Source of the DNA: Methanogenium cariaci JCM 10550
Lineage (GTDB): Archaea > Halobacteriota > Methanomicrobia > Methanomicrobiales > Methanomicrobiaceae
Direction of reading: 5' to 3'
DNA length: 64,000 nucleotides
Assembly: GCF_001315945.1 (NCBI RefSeq)
Contig: NZ_BBBG01000008.1
Coordinates: 35,356 to 99,355, forward strand
This document shows positions 33,204-42,769 of the stretch, one piece after another. The first letter of the stretch is position 1; each line of letters begins with the position of its first letter. Made by a program: the position numbers and the translations under genes. The notes under the pieces were generated by a model. It saw nothing but the letters and a program-made list of their open reading frames with translations. It searched no databases and was not told where the DNA came from.

Positions 33204-33403
33204 CGGAACCAACCTGAAATTCAGTCAGGGAGACGATGGTAATCTGCTCCCCTGCTTCAATATCTTCTGCAAAATGCAGTTCTGCTGCATCGTTGATCTG
33301 TTCGATGAGGTCATCAAGCGTTTTGCCTGTGTGAAGATATCGACCCAATGCCACGGGCGCACCAGTGTTCACCATTATGATATATATCGAATATTACATG
33401 CAT
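33181..33403 (-). CDS. hicB: HicB-type antitoxin (frame broken)
   Basis: An ATG at 33403 gives MHVIFDIYHNGEHWCARGIG; one extra G then shifts to RYLHTGKTLDDLIEQINDAA and ELHFAEDIEAGEQITI. The partial RNase H fold with 'G.WxAr...T.GkTLDDLxxxixeAxelh' is typical of HicB antitoxins. About 74 aa. It precedes and overlaps hicA, the antitoxin-first order seen in several archaeal HicBA pairs. Confidence 0.75.
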
Positions 33404-33483
33404 TTTTTCTGCATTCCTCCTTGGTAATGTCCATGGATAATCCATATTCTGGATGTCTGATCCGTCTCGCAATTGCATCGCAA

Positions 33484-35571
33484 TTACAGATGTTTTTTCA
33501 GTTCTTCTTCCCGCCGTACGGCAGCGCCTGCGGCCCGGAAGGCATCTTCCAGTTCTTCAAAGTTCGGGATGCCCGCCTCCCGGAGGACCCGCACGCCTGC
33601 GGTCATGCTCTCCCCCCCGCCGATCATGCATCCGACGACCATCTTATCGGTGTGCCGGGAGAACCGGGCCATCTCGGTCGCGAGGTGAACGGGGGGGTCA
33701 ATCGTCGCCGTCGGCACCGATACGACGAAGGCGATGTCCCACTCCTCCTGATGGCGGATGAGGGCATCGAAGGTCAGCGCAAACCGGTGGACACCCGCGT
33801 CCCCCACCATATCGATGGGGGGGTTCTGACGACTCCAGCCCGGCAGCATAAAGGCGTTCATCTCGGCGAGCAGGGCATCAGAGAGGGGGGGAGCCATTTG
33901 GATGCCGTGCTGCTCTGCGTAATCGGAGGCGAGGACACAGAACCCGCCGGCAATGGATATCACGACGGCACGGTTTCCCTGCGGATAGCCTTCCGAGCCC
34001 AGCAGCATCGCGAGGCTGAAGGCGTCCGAGAGATTATGTGCCATGATGATGCCTGCCTGCTGGAAGGCAGCTTCGTAGACCTCGTAGCTTCCGGCAAGGG
34101 AACCGGTATGGGAGGCGGCCGCCTGCTGCCCCCCCACGGCGGAGCGGCCCGCCTTAATAGCGATCACCGGTTTTTTCGGGGGGGTGACCTTCGCCGCCTC
34201 TTCAAAAAAGCGCCTGCCGTCACGGATCTCTTCGATATAGAGGACAATGGTGCGGGTGTATGCATCCGCTGCGGCAAAGCGGATGTAGTCCACGAAGTCG
34301 ATATTGGTCTGGTTGCCGACCGAGAAGACGGCAGAAAAACCGATGTCGCGGGAGAGACTCCAGTCAACAAGGGTGGTGATGATGGCGCCGCTCTGTGAGA
34401 TGAAGGCGGTATGCCCGATTCGGGGTGACTTGGGGGGGTCGAAGGTGGCGTTCAGGGAGAGCCGGGGGGGCACCTGCAGGCCGAGGCAGTTGGGGGGGCC
34501 GGTGTAGCGGATGTCGTATTCCTGTGCGATCGCCTCAACCTCCTGTTCGAGGAGCGCCCCCCCCTCGCGGTCAGTCTCCCGGAAGCCGGAGGTGATGATG
34601 ATGGCAAGCGGGATGCCGCGAACGCCCGCGTCCCGCATCACCTGCGGCACGACGGTGTTGGGCACGGTGACGATCACCGCGTCCGGTTGTTCGGGGGGGA
34701 CATCTGCAAGGGAGGGATAGACGGTCTTACCAAAAATGGTGCCGCCTTTTGGGTTCACCGGGTAGACCGTGCCGCTGAAGGTCAAAAGATTTCGGAGGAC
34801 GATGTAGCCAATCTTCTTGGGGGGGTTTGCCGAGGCGCCGACGAGGGCGATGCGTGAACCGAAAAAGAGGTTTTCCGGGAGCGGGGGGGGACGGGACAAT
34901 GCTGGTGCCGCTGCCGGCGGGCGGATGAGCACGCGGGCATCCACCGCACAGAGACCGTCGGTATAGAGCACAAGGGGGGGGTTGATGTCGAGTTCGGCCA
35001 CCTCAGGGCGGTTGGTGAAGAGGGCGGAGACCTGTTGGATGGCATCGCTGAGTGCCGCCTCGTCGAGGGAAGCGGTGCCACGGTAGCCTGCAAGCTGCGG
35101 GTAGTGGCGGATGGAGCGAACCATACCTGCGGCCTCCTCCTTTGAGACGGGGGGGGCGACCCGCATCGTGATGTCGTGTTCCAGTTCGACGAGGGTGCCT
35201 CCCGTGCCGAAGGTGACAACCGGCCCGAATGCCGGGTCGCGTTTCCCGCCGATATAGAGTTCAAGGCCCGGTGGTGCCTGCTCTTCGATGACAAACCCGG
35301 TGATGGCGGCATCCGGCGCCCGTTCATGGATATTTTTTTGGATGGTCGCAATTGAGGCCCTCAGTTCTTCCGGGGTGTGGATACCCGTCTGCACCCCACC
35401 GGCGTCTGATTTGTGAGTGATGTCGGGGGAGAGAATCTTTGCCACACAGGGGTAGCCAATCGTCTCTGCCGCCGTCACCGCCTCTGCTGCGGAGTGGACG
35501 ACCGCGTGACGGGGGGGGACGGTGATGCTGTAGTCGTTCAAAAGTGCGAAACTCTCGGGCTCGCTCATCAA
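33484..35571 (-). CDS. ADP-forming acyl/acetate-CoA ligase, fused beta-alpha
   Basis: 695 aa in one frame. The N-terminal ATP-grasp (beta) part has YPCVAKILSPDITHKSDAGG, FGPVVTFGTGGTLVELEHD and VAELDINPPLVLYTDGL. The CoA-binding part starts RIALVGASANPPKKIGY, followed by TGPPNCLGLQ, HTAFISQSGAIITTLVDWS, and the phosphohistidine ASHTGSLAGSYEVYEAAF. Makes ATP from acyl-CoA, ADP and phosphate, or the reverse. At least eight 7-base runs stay in frame here because 4 to 7 adds one codon (INPP for INP, GPPN for GPN). The start may be ATG 35568 rather than TTG 35571. Follows the phosphoesterase gene by 12 bp. Confidence 0.9.
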   Translation of the reverse strand: MMSEPESFALLNDYSITVPPRHAVVHSAAEAVTAAETIGYPCVAKILSPDITHKSDAGGVQTGIHTPEELRASIATIQKNIHERAPDAAITGFVIEEQAPPGLELYIGGKRDPAFGPVVTFGTGGTLVELEHDITMRVAPPVSKEEAAGMVRSIRHYPQLAGYRGTASLDEAALSDAIQQVSALFTNRPEVAELDINPPLVLYTDGLCAVDARVLIRPPAAAPALSRPPPLPENLFFGSRIALVGASANPPKKIGYIVLRNLLTFSGTVYPVNPKGGTIFGKTVYPSLADVPPEQPDAVIVTVPNTVVPQVMRDAGVRGIPLAIIITSGFRETDREGGALLEQEVEAIAQEYDIRYTGPPNCLGLQVPPRLSLNATFDPPKSPRIGHTAFISQSGAIITTLVDWSLSRDIGFSAVFSVGNQTNIDFVDYIRFAAADAYTRTIVLYIEEIRDGRRFFEEAAKVTPPKKPVIAIKAGRSAVGGQQAAASHTGSLAGSYEVYEAAFQQAGIIMAHNLSDAFSLAMLLGSEGYPQGNRAVVISIAGGFCVLASDYAEQHGIQMAPPLSDALLAEMNAFMLPGWSRQNPPIDMVGDAGVHRFALTFDALIRHQEEWDIAFVVSVPTATIDPPVHLATEMARFSRHTDKMVVGCMIGGGESMTAGVRVLREAGIPNFEELEDAFRAAGAAVRREEELKKHL

Positions 35572-35583
35572 TCCCGGGGGGCG

Positions 35584-36785
35584 TCAGTCATGATATGAGG
35601 ATGGAGCAACTGTCGTAATAGCTGTTGTGGATGGTATCTCACGGGTGAGGATGGGTGCCGTCCGGCCTGCCGCCTCTCCCTCCCGGATGAGGGAAAGTAT
35701 CTCCTTCAGAGGGACGGGCTGGTAGCCGGTGACGTCCGTTGATATGTTGACCGTTTTGTTGGTGAAACTGATGAAGGGGGGGTAGTCACCGAGCCGGGCG
35801 TTGTGCGTGTGGCCGTGTATCACCCAGCCCCGGTAGGATGCCGGGACGTGTTTCGGGTTGTGGATGACAAGGAAGGTGCGGCCGCCTGCGCTGAGAGTCT
35901 GGGACGGGCAGGTGCCTTCGAGGCAGGTGTCGTGGTTGCCTTTGATCCAGGTGACCGTCCCGTTGAGTCGGGAACGGCAGGCATCCACCGTCTCGGCCTC
36001 AGCCTTGTAGGTGAGGTCGCCTGCGAAGATGACGGAGTCATTCGGGCCGATGGTGTGGTTCCAGTTCTCCGTGAGGACGCGATCCATTGTTGCGGTGTCA
36101 TCGGGAAGAAAGGGACGGTAGTAGTAGTCGATGGCCTCGCAATGGCCGAGGTGGAGGTCTGCGGTCAGAAATATCTCCGGTTCGGGGGGGTATGGGAGGG
36201 TGCGGTGCACTCATACCCGCGGGTGTGCCGGTAGGCAGCGTGGGAATCTCTGAGAAGATCTTCTGAGGCGGCCTCTTCCGGGGTGAGACGACGGCCGAGC
36301 GGAAGGTCGTATAGGTTTCCATCCGGGAGAGTGATGCGGGTCGCATCAGTGGTGATGAGGAACGGGCGGCAGCGGTGATATTTCTGCGGCCGCCGGTCAA
36401 ACACGTTTGCGAGGGCTTTTGCGATCAGGGATTCGGATGGGGGTCAGGGGGCAGATCGTGACGCTGCATTTTTTGAGGGTGGTGAAGTATCCGAGAGGCG
36501 GGGTGACGGGGGGAGGGATGAGGATGAGGTGCCTGCAACGGCCTCCAGCCCGAAAAAGAACCGGTGGCCCCCGGCGGATGCGTCGGCAGCCGGTGATGGT
36601 AAGAGGAAGATAGGGGGGCATTGTCTGTCGGGTGACGAGAGAGTCGGGCAGGGGGAATTCCGGCAACGGGGCAGGCATCGGGGGATGCCCATGGTCGTGC
36701 TGAATTCACGGGCTGCGTCGGTGAGTTTCCACTCGGCAAAGAGCGGGCAGGCGGTGGCTTGTTCCGGGGGGGATTTCTTATGCAT
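35584..36785 (-). CDS. Calcineurin-like metallophosphoesterase with uncharacterised N-terminal region (frame broken)
   Basis: The C-terminal 200 aa carry all metallophosphoesterase motifs: LTADLHLGHCE, VIFAGDLT, TWIKGNHDT and VIHGHTHNARLGDYP. Upstream, a 7-G run at 36184-36190 hides read-through: with five bases the frame joins YECTAPSHTP to EPEIFLTADL. The recovered N-terminal part runs from MHKKSPEQATACPLFAEWKL (36785) through FRAGGRCRHLILI, LIAKALANVFDRRPQKYHRC and ITLPDGNLYDLPLGRRLTPE, about 195 aa of no family I know. It may hydrolyse a phosphodiester. Two palindromes sit 15-60 bp upstream of its start, so expression is probably repressed by a DNA-binding protein. Confidence 0.75.
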
Positions 36786-36796
36786 ATGAATGGTTT

Positions 36797-36900
36797 GTTA
36801 CGTTTTGTAACGGGTATTTTGTGAATGTTACTTTTTGTAACATATTGTTTATCTGGCGTTTTTATTTGGTTTTGGGGGCATATGGACGTTCTTTTGTAAC
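36797..36900. promoter_or_regulatory. Three spaced GTTAC-N5-GTAAC operator-like sites
   Basis: Perfect inverted repeats GTTAC-GTTTT-GTAAC (36797-36811) and GTTAC-TTTTT-GTAAC (36827-36841) lie exactly 30 bp apart. A degenerate third copy, GTT-CTTTT-GTAAC, lies at 36888-36900, about 60 bp on. Regular spacing near three helical turns on one DNA face suggests cooperative binding. The sites lie between the ribbon-helix-helix gene (ends 36920) and the phosphoesterase start (36785), over the latter's promoter. Confidence 0.7.
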
Positions 36901-36919
36901 AAAGAGTGTCCCCCCCACT

Positions 36920-37102
36920 CTAATACCTGCCAAACGATTCCAGCTCCTCACGCACGGCCATGCGAACCGCCTCAATATCAAGCTGTTTTCGTTCGGCCCG
37001 TTTCAGACGACTCTCCATCGCACGGATGCCCTCCGATATGCTGGGGCCGTAGGAGAGGGCGATATCTATTGCGTCCTCCTGGATACGGACTACTCTGGAC
37101 AT
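36920..37102 (-). CDS. Small ribbon-helix-helix-like protein
   Basis: 60 aa: MSRVVRIQEDAIDIALSYGP, SISEGIRAMESRLKRAERKQ, then a charged helix ending SFGRY. A short basic strand followed by 'AIxIALxYGxSISEGIRAME' is typical of archaeal ribbon-helix-helix proteins resembling antitoxins of the CopG/VapB kind. It lies upstream of the phosphoesterase gene on the same strand with the GTTAC palindromes between, so it is a natural candidate for the protein that binds them. No partner toxin adjoins it unless the phosphoesterase fusion plays that part. Confidence 0.65.
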   Translation of the reverse strand: MSRVVRIQEDAIDIALSYGPSISEGIRAMESRLKRAERKQLDIEAVRMAVREELESFGRY

Positions 37103-37203
37103 AGTAAAAATATATTGGATGCCTGCCGGATTAAAAGGGGCGGATATCTGCGACCGGGTGTTCCGGCATATATTCTAAGGATGAAGAACAAAGGAGATTT
37201 TAT

Positions 37204-38168
37204 ATGCGGTATGTGGTCACCGGCGGTGCCGGGTTTATCGGATCCCACCTTGCAGAGACGCTGGCAGGGGGGGAGGGGCATGCAGTCGTGATTGTCGACG
37301 ATTTCTCCACCGGAAAAACTGAGAATCTCCAATGGGCAGAGGGGGGGATGGCACAGGTGACAGTATGTGAGGGGAGCATCACGGATCTTGCCCTCATGCA
37401 GCAGGCTTGCAAAGGTGCGGACGGGGTCTTCCACGAGGCGGCCGTTGCCTCCGTGCCCAAGTCGGTCGCTGACCCGCTGGGGTCAAACGCGGTCAATGTG
37501 GACGGCACCCTCACGGTGCTTGTCGCCGCACGGGATGCGGGTGTCCGGAAGGTGGTGCTCGCCTCGTCCGCCGCAAATTACGGGGGGGACAATCCGAACC
37601 TCCCCCCCCTCAAAGAGACAGAATCTCCGCGGCCGCAGTCCCCGTATGCGGCGCAGAAGCTGATGGGTGAATACTATGCCCGCCTCTTCACCGACCTCTA
37701 CGGGCTGGAGACAACCTGCCTGCGCTACTTCAATGTCTACGGCCCGCGGCAGGATCCCTCATCACCCTATTCCGGCGTGATATCCATATTTATCGACCGG
37801 ATCTCTGCCGGAGAACCGATCACCATCTACGGCGACGGGACGCAGACGCGGGACTTCATCTACGTCGGTGATGTCGTCCGGGCGAATATCCGGGCAATGG
37901 CATCCGATGTCCGCGGTGTCGTAAATGTGGCCGGGGGGGGACAGGAGACCTCACTCAACGACCTCGCCCGAGTGATTATGGATCGTACCGGGAACACCTG
38001 TGACACCCGCTACGATGCACCGCGGGAGGGGGGGACATCCACCGCTCGCTTGCCGATACCCAAAGGCTTGAGGAGACCATCGGCAGGGTCGCAGCATGCC
38101 GTCTTGCCGACGGTCTCTCAAAGACGATCGCATGGTCTGTTGCATCGCAAACCGAACCATCCGTCTGA
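37204..38168 (+). CDS. NAD-dependent UDP-sugar 4-epimerase (frame broken near 3' end)
   Basis: Extended SDR enzyme: nucleotide-binding MRYVVTGGAGFIGSHLAETL, DDFSTGKTENL, VFHEAAVASVPKSVADPL, ASSAANYGGDNPNLP, the catalytic Tyr/Lys pair in SPYAAQKLMGEYYARLF, CLRYFNVYGPRQDPSSPYSG, ITIYGDGTQTRDFIYVGDV. After a G run near 38030 the frame resumes IHRSLADTQRLEETIG and ends SVASQTEPSV at 38168. About 318 aa. Resembles GalE and UDP-GlcNAc 4-epimerases (WbpP type). Supplies an epimerised nucleotide sugar to the glycan locus that follows; the exact substrate is uncertain. Confidence 0.88.
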
Positions 38169-38225
38169 AACCCTGCCGGTTCTGTTTTTGTTCTCCCTCT
38201 TTTTTCACCGGCTGACCATCACGAA

Positions 38226-38240
38226 TTATTTATATAAACA
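38226..38240 (+). promoter_or_regulatory. Promoter before the diacetamido-uronate genes
   Basis: A clear archaeal TATA box, TTATTTATATAAAC, lies about 45 bp before the GTG start at 38283 and just after the epimerase end. Expected transcription start is near 38258, close to a possible TTG start at 38260. It probably drives the acetyltransferase-aminotransferase-oxidoreductase-dehydrogenase operon. Confidence 0.6.
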
Positions 38241-38282
38241 TCCGATACTTCTATACGAATTGCCGGGGGGGAACCCGCAACG

Positions 38283-38905
38283 GTGGTGGTATCAATACTA
38301 TACGGAAGAAATACGGTTGGAGACAATGTCGTCATTGCTGAAGGCGTTGTGCTTGGATTTCCCTCACGCGAATATATGGGCAGAGACGAGTTTCCGGGAA
38401 CGACCATCGGTGCGAACGGGGGGGTCATCCGCTCGGGGACGATTCTCTATGCCGATGTTGTCGCGGGCAGGAATTTCTCTACCGGACACAATGTGATGAT
38501 CCGCGAGAAGACCACCATCGGTGATGGGGGGGTCTCCGTCGGGACGAACACAATAATCGAGGGTAACACAATCATCGGGAACAACGTGAGTCTCCAAAGC
38601 CTCGTCTACATACCGACCGGGGTCGTGATCGAGGATGACGTCTTCATCGGCCCGAACGCGGTGCTCACCAACGACCCCTACCCGCCACATGGCGGGGGGG
38701 ATAACCTGAAGGGGGGGCCCGTGATCCGGAAGGGTGCCTCCATCGGTGCGAACGCGACGATTCTTCCGGGGGGGTCGTTGTTGGCGAAGGGGGGGCGCTT
38801 GTCGCAGCGGGTGCGGTCGTGACGCACGATGTGCCGCCCCCCCGCATGCTTGCCATCGGCTCACCTGCACGCTTCCGTAACCTGCCGGAGGGAGCGAAAC
38901 AATGA
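38283..38905 (+). CDS. Hexapeptide-repeat N-acetyltransferase (WbpD/WlbB type, frame broken)
   Basis: Left-handed beta-helix built of [LIV]-G-x4 repeats: NTVGDNVVIAEGVVLG, TTIGANGGVIRSGTILYADV, TTIGDG, NTIIEGNTIIGNNVSLQSLV, VIEDDVFIGPNAVLTNDPYP, and after a frame change ALVAAGAVVTHDVPPRMLAI, GSPARFRNLPEGAKQ. The PxxVxVGxPAk-like ending is the usual cap. It acetylates the 3-amino group added by the next gene's product. The stop overlaps the aminotransferase ATG (AATGA). The start is uncertain: GTG 38283 or TTG 38260 with a corrected G run. Confidence 0.85.
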
Positions 38906-40023
38906 TCCCGGTCGCAAAACCCGCCATAGGGAGGATGAGATTGCGCCGTTGCCGCGGTAATGAAGACCGGCATGCTGGCGACCGGGCCCGAAGTGACCGC
39001 GTTTGAAGAGGAGTTTGCCGGATACTGCGGGGGGGTGAACCATGCGGTCGGGATGAACTCCGGCACGGCGGCACTTCATGTGGCCCTGCGGGCCCTCGGT
39101 GTCGGGCCCGGTGACGAGGTGATCGTGCCTGCCTTCACCTTCATTGCCACGGCAACAAGTGTGAGCATGTGCGGGGGGGCAAAACCCGTGATGGTGGATG
39201 TGGACGAAGAATGCTACACCATCGACCCGGAGGAAGTCACAGAGCACCTGAACGCAAAGACAAAGGCGGTGATTGGAGTCCACCTCTTCGGCCAGCCGTT
39301 TGCGGTCGAACCGGTCGTGGAGATCTGTGAGGATGCGGATGTGCTGCTCGTCGAGGACTGTGCTCAGGCGCACGGGGGGGCGATGTACAAAGGAAAAAAA
39401 GGTCGGCGGTTTCGGCGCTATTGGCTGTTACTCCTTCTACCGACCAAGAATATGACCGCCGGGGGGGAAGGTGGGATGGTGACCACCAATGACGCAGCAC
39501 TTGCGGATCACTGCCGGAGGATTGCAAACCACGGCCAGAGAGATAAGTACCTGCACACCGAACTCGGCTATAACTACCGGATGACCTCCATCGGCGCGGC
39601 CATCGGCCGGGTCCAGCTCAGAAAGCTGGATGCGATGAACCGGAAAAGCAGGCGAATGCTGCCTACTACACCAGACATCTGGATGCATTTGGGCTGAAGA
39701 CGCCGATCATCCGGACGGGATGCACCCATGTCTTCCACCAGTATGTGACCGCAATCACCGGGGAATTCCCCCCCGCAGACCGGGAGACCGTGATGGCCTT
39801 TTTGCGCGGGAAGGGGATTGGGACTGCCGTGCACTACCCGCTGCCGGTGCACCGCCAGCCGCTCTACGCCGGTGACCCCCCCGGGGTGCGCTGCCCGGTA
39901 TCGGATGACGTCTCCGCACAGGTGCTGAGCCTGCCGGTGCATCCCGGCGTGACCGAAGATGACTGTGCCTATATTGCTGAAACGATCAACGGGGGCGGAG
40001 TGGTAACATGGATGTCGGCGTAA
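38902..40023 (+). CDS. DegT/DnrJ/EryC1 PLP aminotransferase (WbpE/WlbC type, frame broken)
   Basis: Recovered chain: MIPVAKPAIG, MKTGMLATGPEVTAFEEEFA, AVGMNSGTAALHVALRALGV, GDEVIVPAFTFIATATSVSM, VLLVEDCAQAHGAMYKGKKV, FGAIGCYSFYPTKNMTAGEG (PLP lysine in TKN), HGQRDKYLHTELGYNYRMTS and HYPLPVHRQPLYAGD. This is the sugar 3-aminotransferase subfamily acting on UDP-3-keto uronates. It uses the product of the neighbouring oxidoreductase; the acetyltransferase then acts. Breaks at 38940, 39405, 39440 and 39650. Overlaps the next gene's start. Confidence 0.9.
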
Positions 40024-40925
40024 TCGGAACGGGCATTATGGGCAGAAATCATGTCCGTGTCTACTCGGAGATGAAGGCCGCAAACTCGGTCTGGGTCTAC
40101 GATCTAAATACAAACGTGGCACGCGATGTGGCAGAGCAGAATAACGTGAACTACGCGTCATCGATGGCAGAACTCCTCCGCTCGGTGGACGCGGTGAGCC
40201 TCTGCGTGCCGACGCCATACCACTGCAATACGGCAAAGGAGGTGCTGGACGCAGGGGGGGTGCATATGCTGGTGGAAAAACCGATATGCCTCACGGCAGC
40301 GGAGGGTGCCGAACTTCTGGCGCACATCCCGGATGGCTGTGTGGTGGGCGTCGGGCATATCGAGCGCTTCAACCCGATCATTCATGAAATAAAGCGCATT
40401 ATCAAAGACCCTCTCTACGTGGAAATTAACCGGCACAACCCGGCCTCCGCCCGCGTGACCGGGAGTTCGGTGGTGGAGGACCTGATGATCCACGACATCG
40501 ACATCGTCTTCAATGCCCTCTTCGGCAGTGACTACACGATGAGCGCCTGCGGCTCGTTTGATGTCTGCGGGGCCCTCTTTAATTTCGGCGAGACGCCGGT
40601 CTATCTCTCCGCCTCGCGCAAGGCCTCCAAGAAGATCCGGCTGATACGGATTGAAGAAGAGGACTTCACGATCGAGGGTGACTTCATGAGTCAGGAGGTC
40701 TATGTCTACCGGAAGCCTGAGCACTATCATCAGGAAGCCGAGCGCTATGTGCAGGAAAATATCACCGAGAAGGTGATGGTGGGCAAGGTCGAACCTCTGA
40801 GAACGGAACTTCAGGCATTCATCGACTGTGCCCGAACGGGGGGGACGCCGTTCCCCGTCACCCCGGAGCAGGCCGTGGAGAATGTCCGGATATGTGAAAA
40901 AATAACAGGAACGATGCGCATATGA
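40008..40925 (+). CDS. Gfo/Idh/MocA-family UDP-uronate 3-dehydrogenase-like oxidoreductase (WlbA/WbpB type)
   Basis: 305 aa intact. Rossmann motif MDVGVIGTGIMGRNHVRVYS; HMLVEKPICLTAAEGAELLA with the family EKP; GVGHIERFNPIIHEIKRII; SSVVEDLMIHDIDIVFNALF, holding the catalytic-region Asp and His. WlbA/WbpB-type enzymes oxidise C3 of UDP-N-acetyl-glucosaminuronate to give the keto sugar aminated by the DegT enzyme encoded just upstream. ATG overlaps the upstream gene; the stop overlaps the dehydrogenase start (CATATGA). Confidence 0.88.
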   Translation: MDVGVIGTGIMGRNHVRVYSEMKAANSVWVYDLNTNVARDVAEQNNVNYASSMAELLRSVDAVSLCVPTPYHCNTAKEVLDAGGVHMLVEKPICLTAAEGAELLAHIPDGCVVGVGHIERFNPIIHEIKRIIKDPLYVEINRHNPASARVTGSSVVEDLMIHDIDIVFNALFGSDYTMSACGSFDVCGALFNFGETPVYLSASRKASKKIRLIRIEEEDFTIEGDFMSQEVYVYRKPEHYHQEAERYVQENITEKVMVGKVEPLRTELQAFIDCARTGGTPFPVTPEQAVENVRICEKITGTMRI

Positions 40926-42401
40926 ACGAGAAACTTCAGCAGTTATTCAGCGAACGCGGACCGATTAAGACCATTGGGGTCATCGGCATGGGCTATGTGG
41001 GGATTCCCGCGGCCGCGCTCTTTGCGGACGCACCGGCATTTGATCAGGTATATGGGTTCCAGCGGGACTCACAGAGTTCGGGATATAAGATTACGATGCT
41101 CAACGCAGGGGGGAGAGTCCCCCCCTGAAGGGCGAGGAGCCGGGGGGGCTCGACAGTTTGATTGCAAAGGTGGTCGGCGAAAAGAAGTTCACATGCACCG
41201 CAGACTTTTCGAAGATTGCCGAGTGCGATGCGGTGACGCTTGCCATCCAGACGCCGTTTAAGGATCCCAAGGATCTGATCCCTGACTTTACGCCGCTTAT
41301 CGACGGCATCCGGAATGTGGGCAGGTATCTGACCCCCCCCGGCACCCTTGTCGTGCTGGAGTCAACGATCACGCCGGGGACCACGATGGGGATGGCCCGT
41401 GAGATTCTTGAAGAAGAGTCGGGGGGGCTTGTCGCAGGCGAGGACTTCGGCCTGGCCCACGCCCCCCCGGAGCGGGTGATGGTGGGCCGCCTCCTGAAAA
41501 ATATCCGGGAGCATGACCGGATCGTCGGCGGAATTAATGACGTGTCTACCGAGCGTGCGTGTGAACTCTACGGCCCAGTCTTAACGAAGGGGCAACTCAT
41601 CCCGATGAGTGCGACCGCTGCAGAGGTGACGAAGACCGCGGAGAACACCTTCCGCGATCTGCAGATTGCCGCGGTCAACGAGCTTGCGCTCTACTGTGAG
41701 GCGATGGGCATCAATGTCTATGACGTCCGGGCGGGTGTTGATTCGTTGAAAGGCGAGGGCATCACCCGTGCGATCCTCTGGCCCGGTGCGGGTGTCGGCG
41801 GGCACTGTCTGACGAAGGACACGTATCATCTGGAACGCGGTGTCTCGGTGGTGGCGGCAGAGCCGCTGGACTATCCGGAGGGGGGGCGGGAATCGCTCTT
41901 TGTGCTCGCCCGCGGGATCAATGATTTTATGCCTGCGCATATGCTGAAACTCACAAAGGATGCGCTGGCCCGCGTGGGGAAGGATATCCGTGGCGCAAAG
42001 ATTGCCCTCCTTGGCTGGGCCTTCCTCAATGACTCGGATGACGCCAGGAACACTCCGGCCGAACCGTTCTATCAGGCGGCCGTTGCGGCAGGTGCTGAGG
42101 TCCGCATCCACGACCCGTGGGTTGACCCAAAGACCGCACCGGATGTGCCGGAAGGTGCGGAGATCACCCACGACTTTGATGCGGTCCTGAGTGGTGCAGA
42201 TGCGGTTGTCATCTTTGCGGGCCATAAGGAATACCGGGCTCTTGTTCCGGCAGCAGTGAAGGCACGCTGCGGATGCAGCCATCCGGTGCTGGTGGACGGA
42301 CGGAATGTTGCGGAGCCGGATGCATGGATTGCGGAAGGGTTTGTGTATAAGGGGGGGATTGCCGCGGGGGGGATAAGAACGGGCATCCGCTTGACGGGTG
42401 A
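40922..42401 (+). CDS. UDP-N-acetyl-sugar 6-dehydrogenase (WbpA/WecC type, frame broken)
   Basis: Begins MNEKLQQLFSERGPIKTIGV with the Rossmann GVIGMGYVGIPAAALFA. A break at about 41120 precedes DAVTLAIQTPFKDPKDLIPD, VVLESTITPGTTMGMAREIL, GLAHAPERVMVGRL, AEVTKTAENTFRDLQIAAVN, GAGVGGHCLTKDTYHL (catalytic Cys) and KIALLGWAFLNDSDDARNTP. Oxidises C6 of UDP-GlcNAc or ManNAc to the uronate, the first step of the diacetamido-uronate route. The open frame runs on to 42444, but the family-like tail GDKNGHPLDG in a corrected frame stops at 42401. About 490 aa, at the long end for the family. Confidence 0.9.
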
Positions 42402-42769
42402 AATGTCCGGTGTTTTTCCGATGATGATGGGATTATCTCTTTGAACTATCCGTGATACCCTCCGGATATTTCAAAGAGTGCCTGCCTGTTTCCGGTGTTC
42501 TTTCCTGATTATGGGCGGCATGCCGGAAGCTCTGATATTCTGTTTTGCTCCGGGGGGGTATATTATCGGATTTGATTGAAGGGATACAATTTTTCCACAA
42601 ATAAATGACTATAATCGGAGATGATGCATGATGTTCGATAACATTTCAGTATATTCCGTCTTAGGATGATTCTTGTCGTAAAAATCATGCATTATGTTCT
42701 ATGATTATTCGAAATTTTATGGATTATGATCGATGATTATATCAATAATTGTCGATTATAATTGACAAT
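42402..42769 (+). promoter_or_regulatory. AT-rich gap with palindrome at the ATPase start
   Basis: No gene is seen. The last 130 bp are very AT-rich with repeated TGATTAT/ATGATTAT words. At 42748-42769 a near-perfect 22-bp palindrome with arms ATTGTC and GACAAT around GATTATAATT (one mismatched pair) abuts the ATG at 42770. A TATA-like GATTATATC lies about 30 bp above the ATG. This looks like a promoter overlapped by an operator, fitting an autoregulated or silenced accessory gene. Confidence 0.55.
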
